A stretch of 64,000 nt of DNA from Stieleria magnilauensis (GTDB lineage Bacteria > Planctomycetota > Planctomycetia > Pirellulales > Pirellulaceae): positions 62,001-126,000 of the forward strand of contig CP036432.1 of the NCBI GenBank assembly GCA_007753675.1. The letters are read 5' to 3'. Below are positions 1 to 9,110 of this stretch, in pieces. Each line of letters opens with the position of its first letter. Position 1 is the first letter of the stretch. The notes beneath the pieces were generated by a model. That model had not been told where the DNA came from. It made no database searches and saw nothing but the letters and a program-made list of their open reading frames with translations. Position numbers and translations under genes: made by a program.

Positions 1-186
1 CCGGCGACGGATCTGTCGGGCATTGGAGCCGAGACGATCGCCAAACACTTCGGATGCCGCGGCAGTGTCGTCATCGACGCGCGTTACAAACCCTGGCAGG
101 CACCGCCGGTGATCGAAGACCCCGAGACCGTTGCCAAGGTCGACGCCCGCGCCACCCGCGGCGGTGCCCTGGCCAAGTACCTTTAG
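1..186 (+). CDS. C-terminal end of an unrecognised protein (partial)
   Basis: The frame is open from the first base of the window and ends at a TAG at 184-186, giving the last 61 residues of a gene that starts upstream. The tail contains a Gly/Cys/Arg segment (FGCRGSVVIDARY) and ends in RGGALAKYL. I do not recognise the family. The next gene on the same strand starts 18 bases after the stop, so the two are probably co-transcribed. The neighbour is a pteridine-reductase-like SDR, which would fit a cofactor-related role, but nothing in the visible residues proves it. Confidence 0.55.
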   Translation, partial: PATDLSGIGAETIAKHFGCRGSVVIDARYKPWQAPPVIEDPETVAKVDARATRGGALAKYL

Positions 187-204
187 CAACAACAGACTGC
201 GCCG

Positions 205-1011
205 ATGAGCTTCTTAAAATCCGTGTTCAACTGTGACGCACCGGTCGCTTTGATCACCGGCAGCGGCGCCCCGCGTGTGGGGCGTGAAATCGCGACCGAA
301 CTGGCCCGCAACGGTTGCCGAATCGCCTTGCATGCCAACACCAGCGTGGACGCGGCGGGCCAGGCCGCCGACGAGCTGACGCGCCGCTACCAAAGCGATA
401 CGATCGTGACCCAAGGGTCGCTGGAGGACGATGGGGTGCCGCAGCGACTGGTCGACGAAACGGTCACCGCGTTCGGCCGCTTGGATATTCTGGTCAACAG
501 CGCCGCGATCTGGTCACCGACGCCGATCGAGCAAGTCACGGCGGCGGAGATGCGTCGCTACTTCGAGATCAACACCGTCGCTGCGTTCCTGTGCGCCCGC
601 GCGGCCGCGGACGTGATGAGTGATCAAACGACCGGTGGTTCGATCGTCAATCTCGGCGACTGGGCGACCGTTCGGCCCTATCTCGATCACGCCGCGTATT
701 TCCCCAGCAAGGGCGCGATCGATGTGATGACCCGCTCCCTGGCCGTCGAATTTGCCAGTCGCAACGCTGCGATTCGGGTCAATTGTGTCAAACCCGGGCC
801 GGTGCTGTTGGCCGATGAAGTGCCCGATCAACAACGTCTGAAGCTTTGCGCCAGCACGTTGACCGGTGGGATCGGAACCGCCGGGCACGTCGCCCATGCC
901 GTGCGTTTCTTGTGTGAAAACACGTTCGTCAATGGTGTCTGCTTACCCGTCGATGGCGGACGATCAATCTATTCGCCCGACGGATTACAGGTCGGTGAGA
1001 ACACGGGATAA
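205..1011 (+). CDS. Short-chain dehydrogenase/reductase, pteridine-reductase-like
   Basis: This is a 268-residue classical SDR, an NAD(P)H-dependent oxidoreductase. Residues 14-26 carry the nucleotide-binding turn in the form ITGSGAPRVG, a variant of TGxxxGxG like that in FolM/PTR1 pteridine reductases. An NSAA segment replaces NNAG. The active-site pair is Tyr165 and Lys169 (YFPSK), preceded by SIVNLGDW, and VKPGPV follows. These features resemble pteridine reductases more than beta-ketoacyl-ACP reductases, but the substrate is not proven. The gene follows the upstream partial gene by 18 bases. Its TAA lies in the A-run of a terminator that serves the convergent gene. Confidence 0.85.
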   Translation: MSFLKSVFNCDAPVALITGSGAPRVGREIATELARNGCRIALHANTSVDAAGQAADELTRRYQSDTIVTQGSLEDDGVPQRLVDETVTAFGRLDILVNSAAIWSPTPIEQVTAAEMRRYFEINTVAAFLCARAAADVMSDQTTGGSIVNLGDWATVRPYLDHAAYFPSKGAIDVMTRSLAVEFASRNAAIRVNCVKPGPVLLADEVPDQQRLKLCASTLTGGIGTAGHVAHAVRFLCENTFVNGVCLPVDGGRSIYSPDGLQVGENTG

Positions 1012-1048
1012 AAAAAACACCCGCCCGGAGGTGGTTCCGGACAGGTGT
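1009..1048 (-). terminator. Rho-independent terminator for the minus-strand gene at 1106-1447
   Basis: Read on the minus strand, a 12-bp stem (ACACCTGTCCGG with CCGGGCGGGTGT, ten Watson-Crick and two G-U pairs) closes an 8-base loop and is followed by eight T residues. This is a textbook intrinsic terminator. It lies just downstream of the small secreted protein gene, and its T-tract overlaps the stop codon of the convergent SDR. Confidence 0.8.
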
Positions 1049-1105
1049 ATCGCTGGCAAGACAATTCGGTTTCGCCGCCGTGCGTTCTTGGAGAGATTCC
1101 TTCGC

Positions 1106-1447
1106 TTATTTCCCCAAGAAGGTGCGTTTGAGCCAAGCATTTTTCTTGCGTTCAAACGCTTTGAGTTTATCAATCACACTGGGTTTGGTTTCCTCCCGAT
1201 GGTGGACCCGGGGTGGCTTATTGATCGGTTCCGGCGTCGCCGGTTCCGACTGCTCCGGTTTCGCTATGTTCTGAAAGGTTGCCGATCGGATCGGCGGAAC
1301 GAGCGTGACCGACGGCTGAGTAGGATCCAAGACCGGGGCCGGTATCGGGCCGCTGACAAGGATTGAGTGTCCGACGTCCAGCGGTGCCGCGGTCGCGACG
1401 CCGGTGACGCCGAGCAACACGATCGCGGCGATGGCTATTTGTTTCAT
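1106..1447 (-). CDS. Small secreted proline-rich protein of unknown function
   Basis: The 113-residue product starts with a clear signal peptide (MKQIAIAAIVLLGVTGVATAA), so it is exported. The mature part is rich in Pro and Thr and ends in a basic segment (KAFERKKNAWLKRTFLGK). No known domain is visible. An AAAGGAG ribosome-binding site lies about 10 bases before the ATG, and a strong terminator follows the stop. The gene is therefore a complete single transcription unit. Secreted small proteins of this kind are common in planctomycetes and mostly uncharacterised. Confidence 0.7.
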   Translation of the reverse strand: MKQIAIAAIVLLGVTGVATAAPLDVGHSILVSGPIPAPVLDPTQPSVTLVPPIRSATFQNIAKPEQSEPATPEPINKPPRVHHREETKPSVIDKLKAFERKKNAWLKRTFLGK

Positions 1448-1605
1448 GGAGTAGAAACTCCTTTAGTCATGAGAAGGTTTCCGAGACATTGAAACATTCC
1501 CGCCAGTTAGCCGAACGCAATCAGAAAGCATCATTGATGTTCGGCAATCCGTCCTGATCACCCCATGCGAGGACGCGTTATGGTGAATCGAGGCGACTTT
1601 GCAGG

Positions 1606-2076
1606 TTATTTAAACTGGTCAGCCTGTTTGATCAGCTTGGTCAACAATCGATCAAACGAGGCCGCGAAGGCTTTCTTGTCTTTGGCGTTGTACGGCGCCG
1701 CGCCACCGGTTGCCGCTCCCGTTCCACGCAGCTCATCGAGAAAGTCTCGCATCGAGAGTCGAGCGGCGATGTTGGAATCGTTGTACTCGTCGCCCCGCGG
1801 ATCGATCACCGCCACTTTCTTGTCGACCAATTGAGCCGCCAACGGGATGTCGGCCGTGATCGCCAAGTCGCCGGGTTGGCTGTGGACAACGATGTACTGG
1901 TCGGCGACGTTAGCACCCTGACGCACGATCACCGATCGCACCGTGACGGCCGACCTGGGGATCGGCTGGGCCGAATTGGCGACCAACACCGTTTCGATCT
2001 CCAGCCGATCGGCGGCGCGGAAGACAACCTCTTTGACGTCCCGCGGCGCCGCATCCGCATCAATCCAGATCTTCAT
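1606..2076 (-). CDS. YaiI/YqxD family protein (UPF0178, DUF188)
   Basis: The 156-residue protein begins [22 protein letters not shown], the family signature in which an N-terminal Asp-rich strand resembles a PIN/NYN nuclease active site. Further conserved parts are [20 protein letters not shown] and the segment [11 protein letters not shown]. The family is a compact stand-alone protein of about 150 residues with a probable metal-dependent nuclease fold but no settled function. Length and motifs match well. It is divergent from the gene at 2104 with only 27 bases between the two starts, so their promoters must overlap. Confidence 0.9.
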   Translation of the reverse strand: MKIWIDADAAPRDVKEVVFRAADRLEIETVLVANSAQPIPRSAVTVRSVIVRQGANVADQYIVVHSQPGDLAITADIPLAAQLVDKKVAVIDPRGDEYNDSNIAARLSMRDFLDELRGTGAATGGAAPYNAKDKKAFAASFDRLLTKLIKQADQFK

Positions 2077-2103
2077 TCCACACGCTCCGACTGTCCCACT
2101 GTG

Positions 2104-2517
2104 ATGCCCACTGACTCATTTCACATCTACCTGTACGGTCCGCATCCACACGCTGATCGGTTACCGTCACCCGACACGACGCCGATCCCCACCAGTTTCG
2201 AAGCGGCGGGTCAACGCTTGCATCAATCGCTGCCGTCGATCCTGTTCGAACCCGACGGATCATTCGCCTGGGCGAGCAAGGATTATCAGGTCGTCGGCAT
2301 GATCTATGACGCCGCAATGGAGATCCAATATGTGGAAATACGCGGTCATTGCGATGCCTCCCGGCTACGAAAGTTGGTCGAAATTCTGGCCGGAACGACT
2401 CAAATCGACCAATTCGCGGTGATGGTGCTGCCAGAGAGGCAGTGGAAAAATTTTCAAAGCTTTGCAATCTCGCTCCCCGCCAGCGACCCCAACGGCGCCT
2501 CTGATTCCAGCGTTTGA
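2104..2517 (+). CDS. Conserved hypothetical protein
   Basis: The ATG at 2104 gives a 137-residue soluble protein; the open frame runs further upstream but that part overlaps the divergent YaiI gene. The sequence has no signal peptide or membrane segment. A central stretch ([26 protein letters not shown]) suggests an alpha/beta fold, and the last 15 residues are probably disordered. I do not recognise the family. A GTG immediately before the ATG is an alternative start. Confidence 0.6.
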   Translation: MPTDSFHIYLYGPHPHADRLPSPDTTPIPTSFEAAGQRLHQSLPSILFEPDGSFAWASKDYQVVGMIYDAAMEIQYVEIRGHCDASRLRKLVEILAGTTQIDQFAVMVLPERQWKNFQSFAISLPASDPNGASDSSV

Positions 2518-2762
2518 CGGGCCCCTACGTTTTTCTGAGTCGATAATCGCGGCAGTTTGGAACTTTTTCGCGAACTTCCCATCAAAATTGCGACTCCAGA
2601 CGTTTGATTGGCACGCTTGATGCAATACCACTTTTTCGTCAGATCGCGTTGATCTGGCAAAATCGGTCTAAAGCAATCAACCTCACCTGATTGCCCAGGC
2701 CTAGGAATCAAACCGCTGATGCGAGTCAACGCGTCGGCCCTGTTTTTCGCGAGGGATTGAAC

Positions 2763-2981
2763 ATGATGACTGCTGTTTGCAATAAAGAAGTCTTGGAATC
2801 GACATCGTGCGCTCAAAATGAGACAGCTGGCCAAGAAATCAACCTGTCGGACGCTGAAATCCTGCGTCGGGTGCGCGACATTCGGGCGACTTGGTCGCTT
2901 TCTGAGCGTGCCGCACGCCGCGAAGAAGCAGACCGTCGGTTCGAAAACTTGATCGAAACGATTTTCGCCGAGGCGGCTTGA
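2763..2981 (+). CDS. Small acidic/helical protein of unknown function
   Basis: The start is placed at the ATG of 2763, preceded by GAGGGA about 6 bases upstream, giving 72 residues (an ATG directly after it is equally possible). The C-terminal half is strongly charged and helical (SDAEILRRVRDIRATWSLSERAARREEADRRF), which could form a short helical hairpin. No known domain is recognised. The 245 bases before it (2518-2762) hold no gene, only a small hairpin at 2640-2656 (CAGATC/GATCTG), so the gene probably has its own promoter. Confidence 0.6.
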   Translation: MMTAVCNKEVLESTSCAQNETAGQEINLSDAEILRRVRDIRATWSLSERAARREEADRRFENLIETIFAEAA

Positions 2982-3049
2982 TCGGGATGATGATTCAATC
3001 CTCCGAACCCATCCGGTCTGGTCGGGTTCGGAATGATGGTACGCGACCC

Positions 3050-3580
3050 CTACTCCAACGTGTCGCCGCCATCGGCTTGATCATGGATCGATTGTCCGAC
3101 CAGAACGCCATGATAACGACAGGCTTCCAGGAAGGACTCCAGTAGGACGAGTGCGGCGACGGCATCAAGTTGTTTCTTCTTCTTTTGACGACTGAGCCGT
3201 CCTCCAGAAAGCCGTTCCTTTGCCGCCGCGGTGCTGAATCGTTCGTCGAACAGACGCACCGGCACTCCCGTTTCATCGCTCAACCAACGGGCGAACTCGC
3301 GGCACTCTTTGCTTTTCTGACTCTCCCCGCCGTCACAGTGGATGGGAAGTCCGACGACAAACCCGGCCAGACGCTCTTGTTCGGCCAGCCGACGAAAGTA
3401 CTCGGCATCCTTGGTCTCTCCCCGAACCAGGTAAACCTCCACCGGGCTCGCCAGAATGCGGTCCGGATCACAGACGGCGATCCCGATTCGGACCGTTCCA
3501 TAGTCGACGCCGGCTAATCGGCCCGTCGGAGGAAACGGAGGTTCGGTCGCAGCGGGATCTTGGCCGTGATCAGCAGTCAT
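3050..3580 (-). CDS. ruvX: Holliday-junction resolvase-like protein RuvX/YqgF
   Basis: The 176-residue protein has the RNase H-like YqgF fold: GVDYGTVRIGIAVCD at the first catalytic strand, VVGLPIHCDGG, FDERFSTAAA with the conserved Asp-Glu, and LDAVAALVLLESFLE at the end with the last acidic residue. The family is a probable nuclease that acts in pre-16S rRNA 5' maturation and has been proposed to resolve Holliday junctions. The N-terminal 20 residues are a Pro-rich extension. It is followed on the same strand (upstream in transcription) by a FabZ-like gene 64 bases away. Confidence 0.9.
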   Translation of the reverse strand: MTADHGQDPAATEPPFPPTGRLAGVDYGTVRIGIAVCDPDRILASPVEVYLVRGETKDAEYFRRLAEQERLAGFVVGLPIHCDGGESQKSKECREFARWLSDETGVPVRLFDERFSTAAAKERLSGGRLSRQKKKKQLDAVAALVLLESFLEACRYHGVLVGQSIHDQADGGDTLE

Positions 3581-3644
3581 CGGGAACGTGGGAAGGCACG
3601 TTGCAGTTGAGAGGGAGCCAATGCATGTCCGCGAGCGGTCGCAT

Positions 3645-4181
3645 TCAACCCACGTTTTGGGCAGACCGCGTGGCCAAGTGGTTTTTGACGGCTTGGACGG
3701 GCAGCGGGATCCCTCGGATCACTCCGTCGATGACCAGTTTTTCACCGACGACGCCTTGGAAATCCGCCACGATCATTCGACCACGACGAGCTTTGCTCAA
3801 TCGGATCATCAGGATCAAACGATCCCCGGGCACGACGACGTCTCGGAACCTGGCGTTGTCGACTCCGCCGAAGCCCAACATTTCCGCGCCCAGCAGATCA
3901 TGTTTCTGGGCGAAAAAGCTCGACAGTTGCGCTACCGCTTCCAATTGGATCACGCCGGGCATCACGGGCATTCCGGGCATGTGTCCCCGGACCCAAAATT
4001 CGTCGTGTCGGACGTCTTTGTAACCGGCGCAGGTGAGCGTCTCGACATCCTCGTACAGGATACCGGTCAGATGCTCCATTTCATGCCGCTGCGGATTGTA
4101 GCTGCGGATCGCGTCTAGATCGGCGACCAGCTCGCTTCCGCTGAGCAGGGAGAGATCAACAATAAAATCGTTTTTTGGCAC
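3645..4181 (-). CDS. Beta-hydroxyacyl-ACP dehydratase, FabZ/FabA-type hotdog protein
   Basis: The 178-residue protein starts at a GTG and carries the hotdog-fold dehydratase signature: RGHMPGMPVMPGVIQLEAVAQ with the catalytic His, followed by LGFGGVDNARFRDVVVPGD. It should dehydrate 3-hydroxyacyl-ACP in fatty acid synthesis or a related acyl pathway. It is longer than FabZ (about 150) because of an extra N-terminal segment. No other fatty acid synthesis gene is close by, so it may be a paralogue with a specialised substrate. Confidence 0.85.
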   Translation of the reverse strand: MPKNDFIVDLSLLSGSELVADLDAIRSYNPQRHEMEHLTGILYEDVETLTCAGYKDVRHDEFWVRGHMPGMPVMPGVIQLEAVAQLSSFFAQKHDLLGAEMLGFGGVDNARFRDVVVPGDRLILMIRLSKARRGRMIVADFQGVVGEKLVIDGVIRGIPLPVQAVKNHLATRSAQNVG

Positions 4182-4217
4182 AGCAACCGCCTCTGAGTTT
4201 CAGAGCCCCGAGCTATC

Positions 4218-4316
4218 TCAGGTCTTGATCTTCTTGCGTTTTGCTTTGCGAGCCTTGGCGCTGGCAGGACGTCGGCCGTGATTGGCCTTCTTTAGTTTAT
4301 GGTGCGGCTTTGCCAT
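4218..4316 (-). CDS. Tiny lysine/arginine-rich basic protein (32 residues)
   Basis: An ATG at 4316-4314 opens a 32-codon frame ending in TGA at 4218-4220. The product starts MAKPHHKLKKANHGRRP and continues ASAKARKAKRKKIKT. More than 40 percent of the residues are Lys, Arg or His, with no acidic residue. This composition is like small ribosomal or nucleoid-associated peptides such as bTHX, but it is not one that I can name. It lies 36 bases upstream (in transcription) of the FabZ-like gene on the same strand, so they may be co-transcribed. No clear Shine-Dalgarno is visible, which lowers confidence. Confidence 0.55.
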   Translation of the reverse strand: MAKPHHKLKKANHGRRPASAKARKAKRKKIKT

Positions 4317-4539
4317 CGTGTCTATGGTTTGGAGAAAAAGGAAACGGGCGGATGCAGTCCTTGAATCCCGGAAAATAGCAGAATACTCGCTTTCGCGGTA
4401 GTCTCACCCTCGATCTGGGCCGGAGCTGCAAATTTAACACTTCCATCGGCATCCGGCAGGGTCTGCTCGGTGCCTTGGTGTGCAAAGTGACAAGATTTCA
4501 TCTTCGAATGATTCGATCTTGAGCCTGAAACGTCCGGCG

Positions 4540-5748
4540 TCAGCGGTACATCCGGCTCGTCCGAGCGGAGGTTGCCGACGGGATGGCGGCGCCGTAGCTC
4601 AACTCGTCCTGCGGCTGGGACACGGAATAACGCCCGCTGTTGAGGACCGATGGGGGGCCCAGCGGACGGGGTGTCGTGTCAGCCGAAGCCGGATTCGCAG
4701 CCCGAGACGCCGGTTGTGGTGCCCCGGCATCGGCAATCTGGCCGAGCGCCGTCTGTTCGCGTCGCCGCTGGTACCAACTGGTCGACGCAGATGCTGCTGG
4801 CTGAGATGCCAAGGACTGAGATGCCCCGGCCGGTCCCGTCAACGCCATGCGACCGCCGGCGGCCAGCTGGTTCGGCGACGGGCTGGCGGGCGATTGGGGG
4901 CCAGTAGGTGATTGGGGCCCGTTGAGCGACCGCGGGGTCCGGGATGATGCGAGCGAAGCGGAGGCCTTGACGCGGGCTGACACGAAGGATTCAACCGGTC
5001 CGCTGCCCTGGGCCACCCAGGCCAGCCACTGGTCTTGCAGCTGTTTCAGCGAATCGTAGCCGTAGTGGGCCTGCACGTTGTCGGTCCACGACGAACTCTC
5101 CATGTAGCCTTCTAAAAAGGCGATGAACTGACGCGGCCCGGATTGTTCGATCAAAAACCGGCAAACCGAATAGCCTTGCGCGTACATCGGCAACATGTCG
5201 CTGGGGTACTCGGTCAAGCGAAACAGCTTGTTCATCGGAATGCCACGGCGGTTGCTCAAGTACTCTCGCAACTTCATTTCGTGTTTGTTGCGTTCGGCCG
5301 AATGCTCCACCGTGGTGCAGATTCCCTCGTCGGCCCAGCGCGGCAACGGACGGCCGAAGTGCGTCGCCATCACCGTGTGCGTGACTTCGTGCGGCAGCAC
5401 ACTATCAAGAATGCGTTCCCGTGATCCGATCACCTGCATTTGAAAGTTGCCGACCGGCGACCGGTTGTACGTCGTCGCCCCTTGGGCAGCCAAATGCGGT
5501 CCGGAAACCACTTCGATCGGACAGGGGGTCGTCCAGGGCCGCAACGGCTCACCGAGCCAATAGACCGCCAACTCGTGACGAAATTTCTCCGCATGCTGTG
5601 CGACCGCTTCGGCCAGTTCTTGCGTGTCTGCATGGACCAGAAAATTCTGTGTCCGTGCGTTTTGGGCGATCGTCTGCTGACTCGAGATGATCACGACCGC
5701 CGCGACCACTAGCGACCGCAACACACTCCATCGTCGAACGGCTTCCAT
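4540..5748 (-). CDS. Secreted HExxH metallopeptidase-like protein (peptidase MA-like)
   Basis: The 402-residue protein has an N-terminal signal peptide (hydrophobic residues about 10-22, then AQNAR). The zinc motif HEVTH sits at residues 120-124 and is followed by WADEG with Glu141 as the expected third ligand, the gluzincin arrangement. The domain ends near residue 245. The last 150 residues are low-complexity Ser/Pro/Ala-rich and probably disordered. This matches planctomycete secreted proteins of the DUF1570/peptidase MA type, expected to be a cell-envelope peptidase of unknown substrate. It is a single gene on its strand. Confidence 0.75.
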   Translation of the reverse strand: MEAVRRWSVLRSLVVAAVVIISSQQTIAQNARTQNFLVHADTQELAEAVAQHAEKFRHELAVYWLGEPLRPWTTPCPIEVVSGPHLAAQGATTYNRSPVGNFQMQVIGSRERILDSVLPHEVTHTVMATHFGRPLPRWADEGICTTVEHSAERNKHEMKLREYLSNRRGIPMNKLFRLTEYPSDMLPMYAQGYSVCRFLIEQSGPRQFIAFLEGYMESSSWTDNVQAHYGYDSLKQLQDQWLAWVAQGSGPVESFVSARVKASASLASSRTPRSLNGPQSPTGPQSPASPSPNQLAAGGRMALTGPAGASQSLASQPAASASTSWYQRRREQTALGQIADAGAPQPASRAANPASADTTPRPLGPPSVLNSGRYSVSQPQDELSYGAAIPSATSARTSRMYR

Positions 5749-5870
5749 GCCGTGGCACTCCGCTTGCGAGATTCCGGGACCTCATGCTTTCAAAACCGCA
5801 TCCATTGCGGTGTCTGCATGGGACGTCAGGGCAGTCTAGGGATCTACGCGAACGGCTGAAAGAGAAGTTT

Positions 5871-6650
5871 TTACGCTCCGACCTTAGCCTTGGTCCGCGC
5901 TTCGCGAAGTCCCCGGCTGAGGATGTCACGCAGCATCGGCGAGCAATCTTCGTACTTGGTTTGATCCGGAGCACCGTTGCTGAACTGATAGATCGCATCA
6001 CGTGGTTTGACACCGAGTGCGATCAACGAACTGCTGACGGTCCCGTAATCCTGGTTGCGAATCACCATGCTCGGTCGACCCGGTCCGACCGGTGCGCGGG
6101 CGAACACGCGACTGGCCACGGCCAAGAACTTGACTGGCGAATCCAAGGTCTGCAGCGTCAGGAGGCGTCGCGCCATCCGAACCCGCTCGTCATCCGGGTC
6201 GTTCAGGTTGTGCGCACCGATGATGTTCAGCCCGGGTTCCATTTCGACGACCTGCTGATGCTGGTCGGAATGAATCGCGTAGCCAGCTTTTGCATCGGCG
6301 ATGATCAGGTTACAACCTTCGTATTGCGTCTCACCGAGTTCGGCGAGCGCTTTGTCGAGTGCCCGAGCTGAGCTCGTGCATCGAAGCAGGTCCATCGCAA
6401 GTGATCCGCGCGAGCGTTGCCCGAACAGCGGCATCGCCGTCGCCCGGTTGCAAACTCCGACGAATAACCCATTTTGATTGACACCGAGCCAGGTCCCACC
6501 GGCTTTCTGATCCACGCCGCATAAAACGCGAGGCTTTCCCGACTGTATTGACGGCGTCAAACTCGGCCGGTCAAAGTACTCTTCGCGATTCGCTGCGACC
6601 AGGATAGGACTCTCTGGGACCAATTGATACTGAACGGCCAATAAGCACAT
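5871..6650 (-). CDS. NRDE family protein (TANGO2-like)
   Basis: The 259-residue protein begins MCLLAVQYQLVPESPILVAANREEYFDRP, the N-terminal Cys plus NREE segment that defines the NRDE (transport and Golgi organisation 2) family. Gly-Gly-Thr-Trp-Leu-Gly-Val (GGTWLGVNQNG) follows, as expected. The conserved N-terminal Cys is compatible with an Ntn-type hydrolase. In eukaryotes TANGO2 is linked to haem or lipid handling; the bacterial role is unknown. Length is usual for the family. Confidence 0.88.
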   Translation of the reverse strand: MCLLAVQYQLVPESPILVAANREEYFDRPSLTPSIQSGKPRVLCGVDQKAGGTWLGVNQNGLFVGVCNRATAMPLFGQRSRGSLAMDLLRCTSSARALDKALAELGETQYEGCNLIIADAKAGYAIHSDQHQQVVEMEPGLNIIGAHNLNDPDDERVRMARRLLTLQTLDSPVKFLAVASRVFARAPVGPGRPSMVIRNQDYGTVSSSLIALGVKPRDAIYQFSNGAPDQTKYEDCSPMLRDILSRGLREARTKAKVGA

Positions 6651-6881
6651 CTCGAAGCTTTCTTTTCAAAGATCAGTTGGATTTGGATCACGGGTGCGAG
6701 GCCGACGGATACCTCTGGGCTCACGTCGAAATCCACGTCCGCCAATCTATCCACGTCGCCGACGAATCTGCACCCCCTGATGGGGTATTAAAGGCGAAAA
6801 ACTGCCGTAAATTCCGCTCGCGGGCCGCAGAGTCACCCCGCTGGTCGAGGTTTTCGGGTCGTGGCCTATTCAAAATGCCCA

Positions 6882-6906
6882 TTTTCGGCTAGCTAGCAAC
6901 CGAAAA
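6882..6906 (-). terminator. Possible terminator after the DEAD-box helicase
   Basis: A 7-bp stem (TTTTCGG with CCGAAAA) encloses an 11-base loop that itself contains GCTAGCTAGC. It lies 18 bases beyond the helicase stop on the minus strand. No long T-tract follows, only a TTTT eleven bases further, so the call is weak. Confidence 0.35.
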
Positions 6907-6923
6907 CGGACGCTCCGGCAGCA

Positions 6924-9110
6924 CTAGTCCTTGCGGTGCTTCTTTTTCTTTTTCTTCTTGCCCGCGGCGGACTTTCCGCCGAAGGAGCCGGATTTTCCGG
7001 CGAAAAATCCGTCCGGCTTGCTGCGACTCTTGCCGCCCGGCTTGCCGCCTTTTCGAAAACCGCCCGAGCGGCTCGGGGAGTCGCCTTGTGCCGGTCCCCG
7101 GTCGGGGCGAATCCGCAGCTGCTTGCCCGATACCCAGGCCCGTTGCAGCGTTTGGAAGACGTCTTTGGGCATCCCTTCAGGCAGATCGATGGTGCTGAAG
7201 TGCGGATAGATTTTGATCGGTCCGATCATCCGGCTTTCGATGCCGGCCTCATTGGCGACCGCACCGACGATGTTTCTCGGTGCCACACCGTCGTTTCGTC
7301 CGACTTCGATTCGGTAACGCATCATGCCTGGTTCGGGCGGACCGAGAACGCGACCGCGTTTGCCGAATTCTCCGCCCCCGGCTCGCTCGTCACCGCCACG
7401 TCGACTGTCGCCGCGGTCCTGGTATTCATCCCGGGCACGCTTGGGACGGTCCTTCAACAGGAACGGCCGACCGTGTTGTGCGATCTCCGCCAGCGCCGCG
7501 GCAATCGCTTCGATCGACTTGCCAGACTCCTCGGCGTATTGTCCGATCAGGTCCTTGAACAACGTCAGGTCCTTGTCGGCAATCACCTGCGTGATCGAGG
7601 CTTTGAAGCGTTCGATCCGCGTCGCGTTGATCGCATCGGCCGACGGGATATCGACCAGTTCGATCGACTTTTTGGTGGCCCGCTCGATCAGCTTCAGTTT
7701 ACGTCGTTGGGCGGGGGTCAAAAAGATGATCGCCTCGCCACTGCGGCCGGCTCGCCCGGTGCGTCCGATGCGGTGAATGTAGGATTCCGCATCGTGGGGC
7801 AGATCGAAATTAAAGACGTGGCTGACGCGTGTGACATCCAGTCCGCGGGCTGCAACATCAGTCGCGACCAACACATTCAACCGCCCGTCTTTCAATTGTT
7901 CGATCGTTCGTTCACGCACCGATTGCGGCATGTCACCGTTGAGTGCGGTGGCGGCGAAACCGTTGCGGATCAGCTGTTCGGCCAACCGCACGGTGGTGTC
8001 CTTGGTCTTGGTGAACACGATCACCCCGTCGGTCGCTTCGGCTTCCAAGAACCGCGTCAACGCGTTGACTTTTTCTTTGGGGGGGACAATCACCGCACGT
8101 TGCCGAATCGATTCGGCGGTGACCTGTTTCTTTTCGATCGTCACCAATGCGGGATCGACCAGGTATTTGTCCGCGATCGATCGGATCGGACCGGGCATCG
8201 TCGCTGAAAACAACGTGACCTGACGTTTCTCGGGCGTTTGGTCGAGCACGAACTCGACATCCTCCAAGAAACCCATGTTCAACATCTCATCGGCCTCGTC
8301 CAACACCAGGCACCGCAGCTCGCTCAGATCCAGCGTCCCGCGCTTGATGTGGTCGATCACACGTCCGGGCGTCCCGACGACGACATCCACGCCACGACGC
8401 AGTGCGCGAAATTGGTGCTCGTAGTCCTGGCCGCCGTAGATCGCCAGAACGCTGAATCCCTTCAAGTTCTCGGCGTATTTCTCAAACGATTCGGCGACTT
8501 GAATCGCCAATTCACGCGTCGGCGCCAACACCAACGTCTGGACCGTCCGCTGTTTGGAATTGATCGTGGAAAGAATCGGCAGCGCAAACGCCGCCGTTTT
8601 TCCCGATCCGGTCTGCGACTGGGCCAGCACGTCTCGGCCGGCCAGCATGTAGGGTATCACCTGTTGCTGCACCGACGTCGGCTCGGAATAACCCGACTCG
8701 ACGACCGCCTCGAACACCTGGCGACGCAGTTCCAACGCGGCGAATCCGGTCGGCGCCTCTTCGTCTTCTTCTTCGCGAAGATCCGCTTGCTCGTCGGTTT
8801 CGTTGTCAGCGACGGATTGCTCGACCGCTTCCTTCACCACCGGCGGGACCGCATCGACGGCGGATTGCTCGCTCGGCTGGTCGGTTTCAACGTCGGCTTC
8901 AGCCTTGGATTCAGCAACGGCGTCGGTTGCGGGCTCTTCACTTGGCTGGTGAGTCGATTCGGCAGAGGGTTGGACCGGCGCTTCGGCTGGTGTGTCATCC
9001 TCGGCGGCATCGGCAGCAACAATCGGGGCTTCTTCAATCAATTCAGGCTCATTTTCGACCGTTACCTGATGGTCTTCTATCGACAGATTCAATTCGTTCT
9101 CGGATCCCAT
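6924..9110 (-). CDS. DEAD-box ATP-dependent RNA helicase (DeaD/CsdA-like)
   Basis: The start at 9110 (MGSENELN) gives 728 residues. The first 120 are very acidic and Glu/Ala-rich. The helicase core then shows the Q-motif (GFAALELRRQVF), motif I AQSQTGSGKT, PTRELA, TPGRV, DEAD in LDEADEMLNMGF, SAT, and the C-domain ARGLD and HRIGRTGRAG. A DbpA-type RNA-binding domain follows (YRIEVGRNDGVAPRNIVGAV), and a Lys/Gly-rich tail closes the protein. It should unwind structured RNA in ribosome assembly or mRNA decay, especially in the cold. The acidic N-terminal block is longer than in E. coli DeaD. Confidence 0.93.
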   Translation of the reverse strand: MGSENELNLSIEDHQVTVENEPELIEEAPIVAADAAEDDTPAEAPVQPSAESTHQPSEEPATDAVAESKAEADVETDQPSEQSAVDAVPPVVKEAVEQSVADNETDEQADLREEEDEEAPTGFAALELRRQVFEAVVESGYSEPTSVQQQVIPYMLAGRDVLAQSQTGSGKTAAFALPILSTINSKQRTVQTLVLAPTRELAIQVAESFEKYAENLKGFSVLAIYGGQDYEHQFRALRRGVDVVVGTPGRVIDHIKRGTLDLSELRCLVLDEADEMLNMGFLEDVEFVLDQTPEKRQVTLFSATMPGPIRSIADKYLVDPALVTIEKKQVTAESIRQRAVIVPPKEKVNALTRFLEAEATDGVIVFTKTKDTTVRLAEQLIRNGFAATALNGDMPQSVRERTIEQLKDGRLNVLVATDVAARGLDVTRVSHVFNFDLPHDAESYIHRIGRTGRAGRSGEAIIFLTPAQRRKLKLIERATKKSIELVDIPSADAINATRIERFKASITQVIADKDLTLFKDLIGQYAEESGKSIEAIAAALAEIAQHGRPFLLKDRPKRARDEYQDRGDSRRGGDERAGGGEFGKRGRVLGPPEPGMMRYRIEVGRNDGVAPRNIVGAVANEAGIESRMIGPIKIYPHFSTIDLPEGMPKDVFQTLQRAWVSGKQLRIRPDRGPAQGDSPSRSGGFRKGGKPGGKSRSKPDGFFAGKSGSFGGKSAAGKKKKKKKHRKD

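Noticed and set aside
6936-8207. A long open frame of 423 codons on the plus strand opposite the RNA helicase
   Set aside because: It is a GC-rich shadow of the helicase gene; its translation has no recognised domain, while the opposite strand shows all helicase motifs.
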